Assembly (NCBI GenBank): GCA_011037195.1
Contig: JAAEAF010002581.1
Coordinates: forward strand, 62,001 to 126,000
DNA from: Triatoma infestans
Taxonomy: Eukaryota > Arthropoda > Insecta > Hemiptera > Reduviidae
Direction of reading: 5' to 3'
Length of the DNA: 64,000 nucleotides
Below the pieces are notes generated by a model, which was not told the DNA's origin, did not search any database, and saw only the letters and a program-made list of their open reading frames with translations. The position numbers and the translations under genes were made by a program. Positions 32,615 to 43,660 of this stretch are shown here, in pieces (the stretch's first letter is position 1; each line of letters starts with the position of its first letter).

Positions 32615-33335
32615 ACTCAGAACTTTTTCTTTCAAGAAAAATACATTCTCTTACCAACAGGAGTAAGAGAAAGTAAAAAAAAAAAATCTGTTAAAATTTA
32701 TCAGCCTTAAGAATAAAAATGTTGTGTCTAATGATATAGTAACATATAGCAGCTTTCTTTCTTATGAAGCTTTTTAGCCATTAATCCATCACACATCACC
32801 TACTTAAAGTAGGGTTCTAAAGTATGTTTATTGAAATATAATTCTTATTCACTTGCTAAAAGCCTCATTTTAATGTGCACTACTGGGCACAATATAAACT
32901 GATGTAGTGCAAATATTTTACTACGAAAGGGGCCCACATGCCCGCATATTTATTTGAGACAAATTTTTAATGCACATTTCTAATTCATTTAACCAATAGA
33001 GTTTAAATTAAAGTACTATAATATTAAGGCTTAAAAGTCAAATTTTCATTTACTTTAGTTGAAAACTTAAGACGTACATTTCCAGTATTAGTACGAATAT
33101 TTGTATTTCTAAGAATAAAACATCAATCTTAAACTATCGACAGCTTTTCTAAAATTACTGGAGTTCATGTATTTACTGAAGAAGTCAAGTCTATTTTTAG
33201 TTGCTCTTGCATTATTCAAACAACTAATACGTACTCTGTAAAAAATACACATTATACCCCTTAATAAAATCTACATTTAACTGGAAAAAAAATGTTAAAG
33301 TAATACTGTAACTAAATATTTTTGTTAGGTTGATT
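32615..33335. other. No gene; extra family A end
   Basis: Just after the previous copy, TTACCAACAGGAGTAAGAGA plus AAGTA (32651-32675) is a second 3' hairpin end. The rest is AT-rich and unrecognised. Confidence 0.4.
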
Positions 33336-33700
33336 ATCTGGTGTGAAACTTTCACACAAATTTCACTTTATTAATAAAATCTTATTGACAAATTTTCTTC
33401 AAAAATAGCGATGTGTATTAACTAGTTTGGCTTGCATTTAAAAAAGCGGTAGTAGGAATTATGCTTGTATATCTGAATGTGAGTTATATTGCAACGCCTT
33501 CCATCCCGTACAAAAAAACCTTATAGCAGCAGTTTAAATTTAAGCCCAACTTACAGACCCCCCCTTTAACCACTCAAAAATGAATTTTTCCAAAACATGT
33601 TCCAAATAAAAATAATACATTTACCACTATATCTGTGCACTTAGTATTCCAAGTTTAAAATTAAAGAAAACGTTATAGCCGTATTCGAGATAATTCCAAA
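33336..33700 (+). repeat. Family A, degenerate 5' half
   Basis: TCTGGTGTGAAACTTTCACA and CAAATTTCACTTTATT, then decayed module 1 motifs (ATGAATTTTTCCAAAACATG, CCAAATAAAAATAATAC) up to an A-rich junction with the next copy. Confidence 0.6.
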
Positions 33701-33718
33701 AAAAAATTTAAAAAAAAA

Positions 33719-34818
33719 TCTGGTGTGAAACACTCACACAACTTTCTCTTAGTTCTCAAAATTATAATTGGCAAATTTTATAGTTAGTGTACCACATTTA
33801 ATGAAATTCGTCGAAAACTGAAAAAAAACTGTTCAGCAAAAGCGCACTTCCGGTTTACTAATTTCCTTGAAATTCGGAATTTTGGCCATCTATTTATTTC
33901 TAATTAAGTTTATTTGGATGATAGAATTGTTATAATCTATCGTCCAATTATACTTTATCAACAAGATAGCACTTTAAATAAAAACATAACCCCACCCCTC
34001 CCATTTTGAATGAATTTGAAGTGCCCTTAAATGAATTTTCCTAGAGAAATGTTTCAAATAAAAGTTGTAGATCATTGTATGTGTAGTTCCTATAGAAAGT
34101 TTCAAGAAAATCGTTTTAGCCATTTTAGAGAAAATCGCACACAAGTGAAAAAATTATTTAGTAAAGTGGTAATTTGAACGTACTCAAATTTTCATCCAAT
34201 TTTTTTTTCAAACTTGGAATTTCAACAACATATTTAATTCTAATTAACATTATTTTGATGACAGAATTGTGTAATAAACTGAAATAACACTTTAGATAAA
34301 AACCTAACCCCACCCCTCGCCCAAAAGTGCCCTTAAAGAATTTTCCCAGAGAAATGTTTCAAATAAATGTTGTAGCTCTTAGTATGTGTAGTTGATATAA
34401 CAAGTTTGGAGAAAATCGTAGGGGGTTATTTTTGAGAAAATCGCAAAAACGTAAAACAAAAAACTAGTAAAGTGGTACTTCCGGTTGCGGGATTTTGTCA
34501 GATAACGTACTGTCAGATCCCATGGTGATACTTAAACGGAATATCAAGTATCAACTTTCTATGGTTTTAAGATTTTTGAGCTTTGCTGTTCACACACACA
34601 CACACACACACACACACAGGCACACACACACACACACACACACAGACGCGCGCGCGCACACACACACACAGACGCGCGCGCGCACACACACACAGACCAT
34701 TTGCTAAAAACCACTTTTTTGGACTCATGGGACCTCAAAACGGATATTTCCGGTGAAAACTCCGGTGAAAATTTGACACGATTACAATACTTCTTCTTAC
34801 TAGGAGTAAGAGAAAGTA
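33719..34818 (+). mobile_element. Family A element, longest copy, large CA tract
   Basis: Starts TCTGGTGTGAAACACTCACA and ends CTTCTTCTTACTAGGAGTAA plus GAGAAAGTA. It has two complete internal modules (CGCACTTCCGGTTTACTAAT; then a variant ACTCAAATTTTCATCCAA) and a 3' part with GTCAGATCCCATGGTGATAC. The (CA)n site is expanded to about 110 bp (34588-34698). Frames on both strands across the CA tract are artefacts. Confidence 0.88.
34588..34698. repeat. Compound (CA)n/(CG)n microsatellite
   Basis: Runs of CA are interrupted by GG and by two GACGCGCGCGCG blocks. The position is the conserved CACACA site of family A. Alternating purine-pyrimidine sequence could adopt Z-form DNA. Confidence 0.95.
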
Positions 34819-34819
34819 A

Positions 34820-35663
34820 AAAAAACAAAAAAAAACATTTCTTTATAGTAGTTGCCCTTCAGGTTTCCGATTTTTTTCTTCAAATTTAGAGAAATTTTGG
34901 ATCTTGCTTTAATATAATGTGGATCCATGGGGATCTATGGGGTGGTGAACCATCCATTTTATTGAATTGATTAGTTTAGATTCATTCCGTGGGTGTTGGA
35001 TAATCAGCCCTATGGGATCTATGTGACACTAATAGTACCGAAATGATAATTTTGGGGCAGCTTAACGTTGCATACCTCCCTCACAACTTCCAAAAGAGGA
35101 CGTAAGAGAAAGTAAAAGAAAAGGGGGCCTAAATGGGTAAATTATTATTTTAGACTTAAGTGCTCACATTCTATTTTTTATTTTTGTTTATTTATTTATT
35201 TTGTTGGTACAGTAACCATTGTGGTCCTCAAAAAGGTGTAAAGAGAACTTCGAAGAAAATTAATTTAGAACACGTCACCTGATTCTGATGTGGGTATTGC
35301 GATTTATAACCACACCAGCATCATCCAGAGAAACTTTGTCAGTTGGCATTCTAGACAAAGAAAGTAGTGAATAAATTAATTAAAATAGAAAAAGGTCAGA
35401 TAACAGCAAAAAAGACTTGACCAGATGGGGGACAGACCTAGATCATTGTACAAAGGTCTGACGTCACAACAACAATTATATTTTTTGTTCACAAAGTGTG
35501 GTCATCATGGAATAATTTGTTACCAGCTCAAAATTGCTTTTAAATCAGTTGTATAATTAAAATAAGATTAAACTCCTTTTTTAGCTGCATATGTTCTTTT
35601 TCCTTTTTTTTAGTTTCGTGAATAAGTGTGAATTTTAATAAATATTATTACTTTCTAATAATT
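34820..35663. other. No gene recognised
   Basis: AT-rich. GATCCATGGGGATCTATGGG at 34922-34941 is a small local duplication. Another AGGACGTAAGAGAAAGTAAA at 35097-35116 looks like an isolated family A 3' end. Confidence 0.4.
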
Positions 35664-36598
35664 CCTTCTCGTAAGAGGAAGCATTATTTTAATCGTATCA
35701 AATTTTGGATATCGAGTTTTCACCGGAAATACGTGTTTTGAGGTCTCCTGAGTCAAAAAAAGCGTTTTTGGAAGAAAAAAAAAATCTTATTCAAATTGAC
35801 ATTCTGGGTGGGTATCACCATGGGATCTGACAGGAACTTACTTGTCAAAATTCCTCACCAGGAAGTACCATTTTACTTTAACCTTAGCATATCGTCTACA
35901 CATACAAATAGCTACAACTTATACATGAAATATTTCTCCAGAAAAATTTATTTAAATGGTTTTTGAGAGAGGGGCGGGGTTATATTTTTCTCTCCAGTAT
36001 TATTTTAATTTATTATACATTTATAATGGGGTTGTTGAAGGAGAGAAATGGTCTGGTTTGAATAAACAAACAAAATATGGTTATAATGTAAGAAGTGACA
36101 CTGACTGCCTGGACTTTACACTTAAAATGGTAGAGTATGTAGAGTGGTAAAGGATAATGAGACGTTGTGATTGGCGAGTGACCTCAGTTGTATGAACTGT
36201 GTTGTAAATTTATCTCTCGTCGCTGTATTTATATAGTTTCTCCCACTCTAGTCCGAGAGAGAGTGGTCCTGTCATTTTGCCTCTCTTTCTCTGCTACGGA
36301 TCCTCTCTTTGGAATCTATTACACATTTTTGTCATCTAAATAATACTAATCAGAATTAAATATGTTGTCAAAATTCTAAGTTTGAAGAAAATCAGATGAC
36401 CGGAAGAGCTTTTTTTTTTTTTTGTACAATTTTATCGATAAAAACACCGACGGATTTCCATAAATTTGTTACACTTACTATTGATAAAAAACCGTAAAAA
36501 TTGAAGACAGACAAACATTCAGTAAAAGTTATGATTGAAGAAAATTATAAAACTGTGTAAACTGTAGCAAGATAAATTGTGTGAGTGATTCAACCACA
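35664..36598 (-). mobile_element. Family A element with nested family C
   Basis: Minus orientation. CCTTCTCGTAAGAGGAAGCA starts it; ATCGAGTTTTCACCGGAAAT and ACCATGGGATCTGACAGGA follow. It is interrupted by family C (36013-36328), resumes TTTGTCATCTAAATAATACT, and ends AGCAAGATAAATTGTGTGAG plus TGATTCAACCACA. Confidence 0.8.
36013..36328 (+). mobile_element. Family C element, complete, nested in A
   Basis: Starts near TATAATGGGGTTGTTGAAGG and contains CACTGACTGCCTGGACTTTA, CGTCGCTGTATTTATATAGT and TTTCTCCCACTCTAGTCCGA. It ends GGAATCTATTACA. The flanks in family A read TTATACATTT before and CACATTTTTG after, suggesting a short duplication of CATT. The inverted ends (TATAATGG / CTATTACA) and the TATTTATATAG motif leave open whether it is a MITE or a short solo LTR. 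The frame at 35956-36150 is not conserved in other copies. Confidence 0.8.
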
Positions 36599-36599
36599 T

Positions 36600-37657
36600 T
36601 TTCTTTTCCTTATTAAATATTATTGAAAACGTTATATCAGAACTAAATTGTCCAAGGCTTGTAAACTGTGAATTAAATGCGTCAACTGGGAAAAGTGTTA
36701 CAACTGAAACCCAGTAACACAGTCAAGTAGACAGATGCAATACTAGAAATATACATAGGTTTACATTCTAGTCCTAAATGAACTGAAGCATTAGCCTGAC
36801 TCGTAAAATTCTTATGATGATACTGTACAATGTGTCCCTTTTATATATTTGTTACATAAATTTTCTTATTCTCCATTCGACCCCGCCCCCTCCCCAAATT
36901 TTTTTAACCGTGATAAACATATTTATTAATAATTATTTAATTTACTTTGTTTAATAATAATGTACAAATTTATAATTTTGTTTCAAAAGTTTTGGCTACC
37001 CTGCTATTTGTCTATTAACGTCTATTAGCATTTTTTTGACCTGATTTATACCAGCAGTTAGGCACATCGAGGGAATGAATATTCTTTGAAGAAGCTGGCA
37101 TTTAATGTTCTATCTTTAAGAAGTTGCAAAACGTATTCACTTATGTAATGTTACAAATTATAAGACTCCAAGCAAACACATTATGTGTATAAATGAAAAG
37201 AATTAGCGACAAAGCCAAATGCACTATGACCTCCTGGTAGTTTATACCAGTGTATAGACGTAGATTCTAAAAGTGTATTGAATGACTGTAGTAGAAGTAT
37301 GTGTTACGGTTTGAGTATTATGAGTGCCCTGTGCTTCCAAGTTGCTATAGATACACATCAATCACCTTTGAGGTCAAATCTGAATCGTATGAGTGTCGGG
37401 AAGTTTCTGCGATAGGGAGGTTGAGATGTATGAAAGAACTAAACTCCAGTTTACTCTCCTACAGGCTCGAAGTGCGCAAATAGCAAATAGATGTCTTGAT
37501 GAGTGCTGTCCTATTTGCTAGACCAGTTTTGAAAGATTTTTTTATGCTGATCATTGACTTTATTGCAATTTCGATGAGTAGGATATACTTACTACTACTT
37601 TAACTTACTCGTAGTAAGCTTTTACTTAGAATGTATGTTACCGGCAAATATGAAAGC
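36600..37657. other. No gene recognised
   Basis: Mostly AT-rich; 37290-37480 is more balanced and holds a 60-residue frame without a recognisable domain. I leave it uncalled. Confidence 0.35.
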
Positions 37658-38846
37658 AGGCATTCTATAGAATGCCTAATTATTTCATCCTTACCCGAAG
37701 ACGTTAGGCAATGCGTAGAATTTAGCCTAATTTCACACTTTGCCTAGAGGCCTATGGTGAAGTAGGCAAAGTTACCTTCCCTGTTCAGCTAGAGCGATTA
37801 CGTCATTTTTGTTAGGTTATGTGTTCAGACTTGAAATATCAAGCATTTTTGTGTACTTTTTTTTTATAATTTTTAAAAATATATATGATCTGACCAAACA
37901 CATCTTCGTAAATCGTAAATTCTTATCTTCCGTTCTTCTTTAAGCCCCATAAACTCCCAGATAATAAGCATTCGAGGTAGATCGCAAATTTCTCCGTCTT
38001 CCTCCCACCAGCTCGCGCAGATTGCTGTAGCGAAGCGCTGACAGAGTATAGACAGGCTTGGAAACAACAGAACGATGCCGTCTCTCCCCGCTGCTTGAGA
38101 ATCGTGTATGCAGGTTTCACAAATATACATCTCATATATACCATACCTATGAGTGAAGGAAAAATCAACAAAGCCGGTGACCACATACAGAGGGACTTCA
38201 TGTGAGTAGTATGTTTACAATACTGGTTAAGTTTTTAGTGTTCGGCGGAATCGAGAAAGGTCAGAAACTGAGGACTGTATCTTCGGAGCGGTTTGTTTTG
38301 GGTCCTCTTGGTTCTCTCTCCGTGATTGCTTCCATTTACACGGCCGCAGCAGCTATGGAAGGGCTGCGGTCGAAAGGGCAAGATGGTTGGGGGTAGATAA
38401 GAGTAACACATACACTAGAGAGTCAAAAAAATAAGGCAGTTTAAGTAAAATTATGTTAATAGAAATGAAGTAGTAAATGTAACTTATTATCTAATTGAAA
38501 CAAACTAACAAAACTTAAATCCTTTTAATGAACACCAAATAGTTACATTGATTAATATTATTTATATAAAAGAATTTATAGATCTCGAAAGAGAATATAA
38601 TGAGATATCTGATTGCTCATAATATTGCGAAAGGCCACAAATATAGCATTCCTTGGGTGAAATTTAGCAGCAATAACTTGGCCATAATTATATATGGCCA
38701 TTAATAGATATAGTTTTTAAGTCCTTGTATATATTTTGCTTAAGACGACGTAGACATTCTATAGAATGCCTAGGCAATCTATAGAATCCCTAGCCCAAGT
38801 ATGAAATAAATAGGATATTTCATACTTTGCCTAAAGTAGCTAGGTA
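37658..38846. repeat. Paired palindromic modules around a GC-richer core
   Basis: The left module has the perfect palindrome AGGCATTCTATAGAATGCCT (37658-37677) and the inverted pair ACTTTGCCTA (37737-37746) / TAGGCAAAGT (37763-37772). The right module repeats CATTCTATAGAATGCCTAGG (38755-38774), then AATCTATAGAATC, and a perfect hairpin AAGTATGAAATA / TATTTCATACTT (38797-38808, 38816-38827) followed by TGCCTA. Between them 37880-38400 is unusually GC-balanced and holds overlapping frames of 64-103 residues on both strands without a known domain. This may be two copies of a small palindromic element, or one element with a cargo. Confidence 0.5.
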
Positions 38847-38849
38847 ATA

Positions 38850-39881
38850 TATATACTTTAAAGAGGCTTATACCACTTTTTTATTGAAATATTTTAAAGG
38901 AATAAAATTGATTTTAAGCTTGTACTGACTGGGAAGGTCGCTGATTGTGTGCTTGTAATGTGCAATTTCAATCCTTGTTCAGTTCCGTCTCCTATAAAAT
39001 ATTATGAATAATAAAATATATTGTGAAAATTCCAAGTCCGAAGGAGATAGGGTTTTTTTATTGAAGCGTTGATATTAGATACTTTATCTCTCAATTTATA
39101 TAAAAAAATTGTTGCAGTTTATTGGAATAGTATCCTTTATTCTAGTAATTTGTAGTTATGTGCACCTAAACTAATGGAATCTTTTCCACAATCATAAAGG
39201 GTTTAACGTAAAAATGTAACAATTACAAGTATGTGCATCACAAGCATTGCTCTGATATTCTTGCCTTATTTATAGACAACAATTAGGGATCTTAAATGCT
39301 ACACCAGGACAATAGAAAAACAGTCATTGAGACAGAAGGGAAAAAGTAACCGTGCAGATATAGAGTACAAGTTGCAAGCGACGAAGTATGCTCAATTGAA
39401 TGTATAACATTTTGAATAAACAACCAAAAAGAAAAGGGGGTTACAAAGATATAAAATTTTTCTGAACATCTCCTGTAAGTTTAGTGAACTAAACTTAAGT
39501 AATTTGCATAGAAAACTGGAAAACAATACGTAGAAAATGGATATCAATGGAAAAATAGAAAACAACTTTAATTGAAATTTTTCAACTAAGTTTGGAAATT
39601 GTTTTATAATGTTACTTTTTCCTTCTTTTTTTCCTTTTTAATTAATATTCATTCCTCATGTTTTCTGTTATCTTTTGTATTCATCCACTCCGCATAATGT
39701 AACATACTGTTATTTTCTAAGAATTGGCAGTTTCTATGCTAATTTCAACCCATAAACAAGTGATTTCTGAAGATATTTTTGTAGACTCTTACTATTTCAA
39801 ATACTGAAGAAAGACAACCATCTAATACAGTTTTTTAAGGGGAGCACTTTTATCATAAATATATGTATTTAGCTCTCTAAA
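38850..39881. other. No gene recognised
   Basis: AT-rich. A scrap of family A internal sequence (AAAATTCCAAGTCCGAAGGA) lies near 39026. Confidence 0.4.
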
Positions 39882-40763
39882 TCTATATATATAAAAATTC
39901 AGCATCCGTATGTTTGTGGCCGCAAAACTCGAATAGTGGGATGGATTGACTTGAAATTTGTACACAATGTTACATTTTTATATAAGAGTGTTTATATATA
40001 CTTTTTATTCCGAAGTTTCCACGGAAACGGGAAATTCCGAGCGTTTCGTGAGTTTGGCAGAAATAGGCAGACGCAGACGTGTTGCGATCGTGTCGCGCTC
40101 TCTGCCGAAGATATTCTGCACAGAATATGTCAAGAAACGCAACCATGGCTTGGATTTCACAGAAGAAATATACAATGAAGCGCTAATCTCCATTTGAGGA
40201 TCTTTGTCTTGCAATGTGTGGCAAGTTGTTGGCACTATTGAGAGTAACAGTACCGAATAGGTCGATCAATGCAACATTCGAGAAAGAACTGCTCAGAAAG
40301 CAATCATACACCAGAAATGACTTACAGCTATTCATCTAAGAAAATATACTGAAACTCCTTCATGAACAAAAGATAGCATTTGATACCATCATACAAGCTG
40401 TGACCAATCAACCCGGTGGATTTGCTTTTTGGACGCTCCAGGTGGAACTGGAAAAACGTTCTTAATTTCCTTAATCATGGCTAAAATCCGATCAAATGGC
40501 CATATTGCGTTAGCACTTGTTTGTTCAGGTAATGCTGCTACGTTGATGGAAGGAGGTAGAACAGCGCATTCAGCTCTTAAAAACATTCTTTCAGTTAAAA
40601 ACATTTTTACTTTCTTTCCTTTCAGTTCACAGCAACGCAAAATAGGCTATTAATGAATGATTTGTTTTCTTGCTGAATCTATGTTAACTATCATAATTCC
40701 ATTTACTTCCCTAATAATTAAAATCAGACTGAGCCACAGCTAAGCGTAGCCGGGTTTAGCTAG
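39882..40763 (+). mobile_element. Helitron, short, with broken helicase
   Basis: Rolling-circle transposon. The 5' end is TCTATATATATAAAAATTCA, then a typical insect Helitron leader (CCGCAAAACTCGAATAGTGG, GATTGACTTGAAATTTGTAC). The 3' end is GAGCCACAGC...GCCGGGTTTAGCTAG, finishing in CTAG (40760-40763), with AGCTAA (40738-40743) able to pair with TTAGCT (40756-40761). The element lies between A (39881) and T (40764), the canonical AT target without duplication. The Rep domain is absent, so it is a deletion derivative. Confidence 0.88.
40085..40650 (+). pseudogene. Helitron Pif1-type helicase remnant
   Basis: The plus strand reads AEDILHRICQETQPW, shifts frame, then gives LDFTEEIYNEALISIEDLCL and PNRSINATFEKELLRKQSYT. 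A stop at 40337-40339 follows, then NILKLLHEQKIAFDTIIQAV. After another shift comes DAPGGTGKTFLISLIMAKIR, which carries the Walker A motif GGTGKT, followed by GRTAHSAL. This is the start of the SF1B Pif1-like helicase of Helitrons, which would unwind DNA during rolling-circle transposition. At least two frameshifts, one stop and loss of the later helicase motifs make it inactive. Confidence 0.92.
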
Positions 40764-40764
40764 T

Positions 40765-41342
40765 ATGTTCATATATTCCGTAGACAAATTGTAGGAGTTT
40801 TCTTTGAAAGTCCCGAACAGGCTTATCCGAAGGACCGGTCTGGCAGCAAATATTTTTTTTTAAAAAGGCTTCTAAGATAGTTAAACCTGTATTATTTACA
40901 ATGTTTATCGCGGCAAAAAAATAAAAATAAATGAACTAGATATATTATTTACATGAAACATGCCATTTTGTATGTCAATATCTCTCATATTTGAAATATG
41001 TAAAAAATACCTGTTCCAGTAAGGAGGAGGAGGAATTCATATATATAATATTATCCAATCAGAATGATAGCATTGCCAATATTACCACGCCTTAAGTATT
41101 TTCATAAAACTAACTGCAAGAGTTACACAACAAATTCTGGTCGAATAAGATGTATCAATAGAAATTGTTGTTGTTTAGATTCAAATCATGTCCTATTTTT
41201 CTTGTAATTGATTGAAATTAGGAAAGTTAAATTCCAGTCTGCTATAATTGTATAAATATTTTATTTTTGGTAATTATCTTATTATAAAAAATTGTCAGTT
41301 TGTCTGTAGTGTGTACATTAGTATTTCCAGCAATTATTTTTT
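40765..41342. other. No gene recognised
   Basis: AT-rich intervening DNA. Confidence 0.4.
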
Positions 41343-42530
41343 TTACTTTCACTTACTCCTCCTAGTAAGGAGGAAGTATTGTAATTTTGTCAAATTTTCT
41401 ATATCGAGTTTTTTTTTTTTTTACTGGAAATAACCCATTTTGAGGTCCCTGAATCCGAAAAAAAAACATGTTCGTATGTCAACAGCATATCTCAAAAACG
41501 AAAAATCGCAGAAAGTTCAAACTTGATATTTTCCGTTAGGTTGTCTTCTGTCTGTCAGTAAGTTATCTGTCAAAATTTCTCAACTTCCGGAAGGATCACT
41601 TTACTAAATTTTTTTTTTTTTTGTTTTCTTCTTTTTTTGAGAGAAAGTTTCTCCAAAATTGCTCCAACGATTTTCTTTAAACTTGATGTATCAGCTACAC
41701 AGAAAATTTATATAATTTGTAATTTTAATTTATTATATAATTCTATCTTTAGAATTAATTATGTTGTTGGAATTCCGAGTTTAGAGAAAATCGGAAGACC
41801 GTATGTGCATTTTTACTGATAATATTTTTCAGTTTACTGCTTGCTACCTATTTCCTCCAAAACGGCTCCAACGTTTTTTTTTAAAACTACGTATATGAAC
41901 TATACATATTACAAAGCTACAACTTTTATTTGAAAATTTCTCCGAGTAAACTCATTTAACGGTTTGGGTGGGGGTAATGTTTTCCTCTAAAGTGCAATCT
42001 TAGTTGAATATATATAATCCTACCATCTAAACAAAATTAATTAGAAATAAGTAGACTGCCAAAATTATGAGTTTCAAGAAAATTAGTAAACCGGAAATGC
42101 GTTTTTACTGAACATTTTTTTTTTCGGTTTTCTACATTAAATTTGTTATAATAACTATAAAATTTGTCATCCGGTATTTTATCCATCGTAGCGCAAGCAT
42201 ATAGTTTTGTTCCAGACCGGTTTCGGATTCAACGAAATGTTTCTGTTACACTCACACTTGTTGTTTCAACAACTGATGTTTCCGTGGACTCAGTCTGCAG
42301 AAACACTTCGTTCAAGTGAACTCTCTACTCGAACTTGGTGAATTTGCTCTAACGATGGATGAAAATCCGAAACCGGTCAGGAACAAAATCAATATGCATG
42401 CTACGACGGATAAAATATCGGATGTTATCTCCAGCATTGCAGACCCACTCACATTTTCAGTAAAATTTGTCAATTATAATTTTGTAAACTGCGACAAGAG
42501 AAAGTTGTGTGAGTGTTTTACATCAGACGA
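41343..42530 (-). mobile_element. Family A element with nested fold-back E
   Basis: Minus orientation. It starts TTTACTTTCACTTACTCCTC with AGTAAGGAGGAAGTATTG (hairpin intact) and continues GCATATCTCAAAAACGAAAA. Modules follow to 42169, then fold-back E, then TAAAATTTGTCAATTATAAT and an end of GCGACAAGAGAAAGTTGTGT plus GAGTGTTTTACATCAGA. Confidence 0.83.
42170..42460. mobile_element. Fold-back family E element, 12 bp target duplication
   Basis: The left arm CCGGTATTTTATCCATCGTA ... GACCGGTTTCGGATT (42171-42235) pairs with the right arm AATCCGAAACCGGTC ... CTACGACGGATAAAATATCG (to 42421). A tail ATCTCCAGCATTGCAGACCC plus ACTCACATTTTCAG follows. TAAAATTTGTCA is duplicated exactly (42158-42169, 42461-42472). 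The open frame at 42316-42549 is the palindrome arm, not a gene. Confidence 0.88.
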
Positions 42531-42654
42531 TCATTTCATGAATAATTGATGATAATATTGAATAATTGATGACAATATAATTGATGAAAAAAAAAATTCT
42601 ATAAATCTGGCTTCTCTAGGTGAATGAAAAAAAACATTGCTGATTTACTTTTTT

Positions 42655-43170
42655 TGCATGGTCTCCTCAATAATAATATAGATTCTTCAGAACTATTCTC
42701 CTTTTTCAGTTTCAATGTCCCATCCGTTTCTACCCGTAACACTCGTTTATTTTATCATCACTTCTCTCGCTCTAACTACATCTTTCACTCACCCAGTCAA
42801 TAGAATGATGTACCTAGCAAACGGTCTTGCTGAGAATGTTGACCTAAACAACATAACAAAAACTAATTTAAAGAAAATTCTAAGTTCTCTAAATAAAACC
42901 GCAATACTAAATAAAATCTACTCACGTTTAATTTTCACGTAACATAAACTGCTTTATTGTATATTTTGTAATTTATATTTATGTTGTTACTTTATAAAAT
43001 AGCATAAGATTTCTGCAATTTACAAATTATTATTTCATCTACTTAGTTATTATTAGAAAATATTTCATTTTGTATTACTTTCTTTTTTTCGTGCAAGTGC
43101 AATTGATTGTTTTGTATATTTTATTATTATGTAAAATGGGCATTGCCCGTATAAATAAATAAATAAATAA
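42655..43170 (+). pseudogene. LINE 3' end: reverse transcriptase C-terminus and tail
   Basis: LLNNNIDSSELFSFFSFNVP then SVSTRNTRLFYHHFSRSNYI (42668-42785) and, after a one-base shift, PVNRMMYLANGLAENVDLNN plus ITKTNLKKIL. This fits the C-terminus of Jockey/CR1-like ORF2 proteins (FxVPxxxTRxxxLF ... SPINRMxxLxN). The 3' UTR ends in a small hairpin GGGCATTGCCC (43139-43149) followed by TATAAATAAATAAATAAATA, the simple-repeat tail recognised by the element's reverse transcriptase. It is 5'-truncated and frameshifted. A 75-residue frame (42715-42942) covers part of it. Confidence 0.78.
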
Positions 43171-43349
43171 ACAATTCTATTGTAATTTTGTCTATTATTT
43201 TGTACTACATCAAGCTAAACTAAATATAAATATTGCAATAACAATTTACATGGGTAGACATGCTTTTTATTTCATTGTTATTATCAGATAGCGAGAATTT
43301 CAAGAGAAGTTTTTGGCGTTTTTATTTTTTCTCATATATCTCACTTTGT

Positions 43350-43660
43350 TGTTTTTGCGAAAATCGCGAAAAACAAAAAAACGAAAAAACCATTCACTAA
43401 AGGGGGGCCCTTACGGTTGTTAGGTTTTGTCCGAAACCTTCGTTAAGATGCGGGCGGGTGTGGTACCTAGACGGAACATCAAATTTGTATTTTTTGCGTC
43501 ATTTCGTTTTTGAGATACTTTTTTCACGCACAGACTATTTGCTAAAAACATTGTTTTCCCACTTAGGGGACCTCAAAATGTATATTTTATTCTGAAAACT
43601 CGATATAGAAAATTGACAAGATTGCAATTATTATTCTTACACCTGCTGCAGGAGTAAGGA
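43350..43660 (+). mobile_element. Family A 3' part, diverged subfamily
   Basis: ACCATTCACTAAAGGGGGGC, GGTTTTGTCCGAAACCTTCG, GATGCGGGCGGGTGTGGTAC and CTTAGGGGACCTCAAAATGT lead to TTCTTACACCTGCTGCAGGA plus GTAAGGAAA. The CCGAAACCTTCG and GGTGGTAC variants are shared with 57780-58254, defining a subfamily. Confidence 0.7.

Noticed and set aside
34495..34828. Histidine/threonine-rich and valine/cysteine-rich frames on both strands
   Set aside because: They are translations of the CA/CG microsatellite inside family A, not genes.
37873..38201. Two overlapping minus-strand frames as host genes
   Set aside because: They overlap in different frames with no domain and sit between palindromic modules; reported only as an unexplained core.
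40389..40640. Minus-strand frame over the Helitron
   Set aside because: It is the antisense shadow of the helicase Walker A region.
42316..42549. Frame with MDENPKPVRNKINMHATTDK
   Set aside because: It looks protein-like but is the arm of fold-back family E, repeated at 31260 and 56500 and inverted in the same element.
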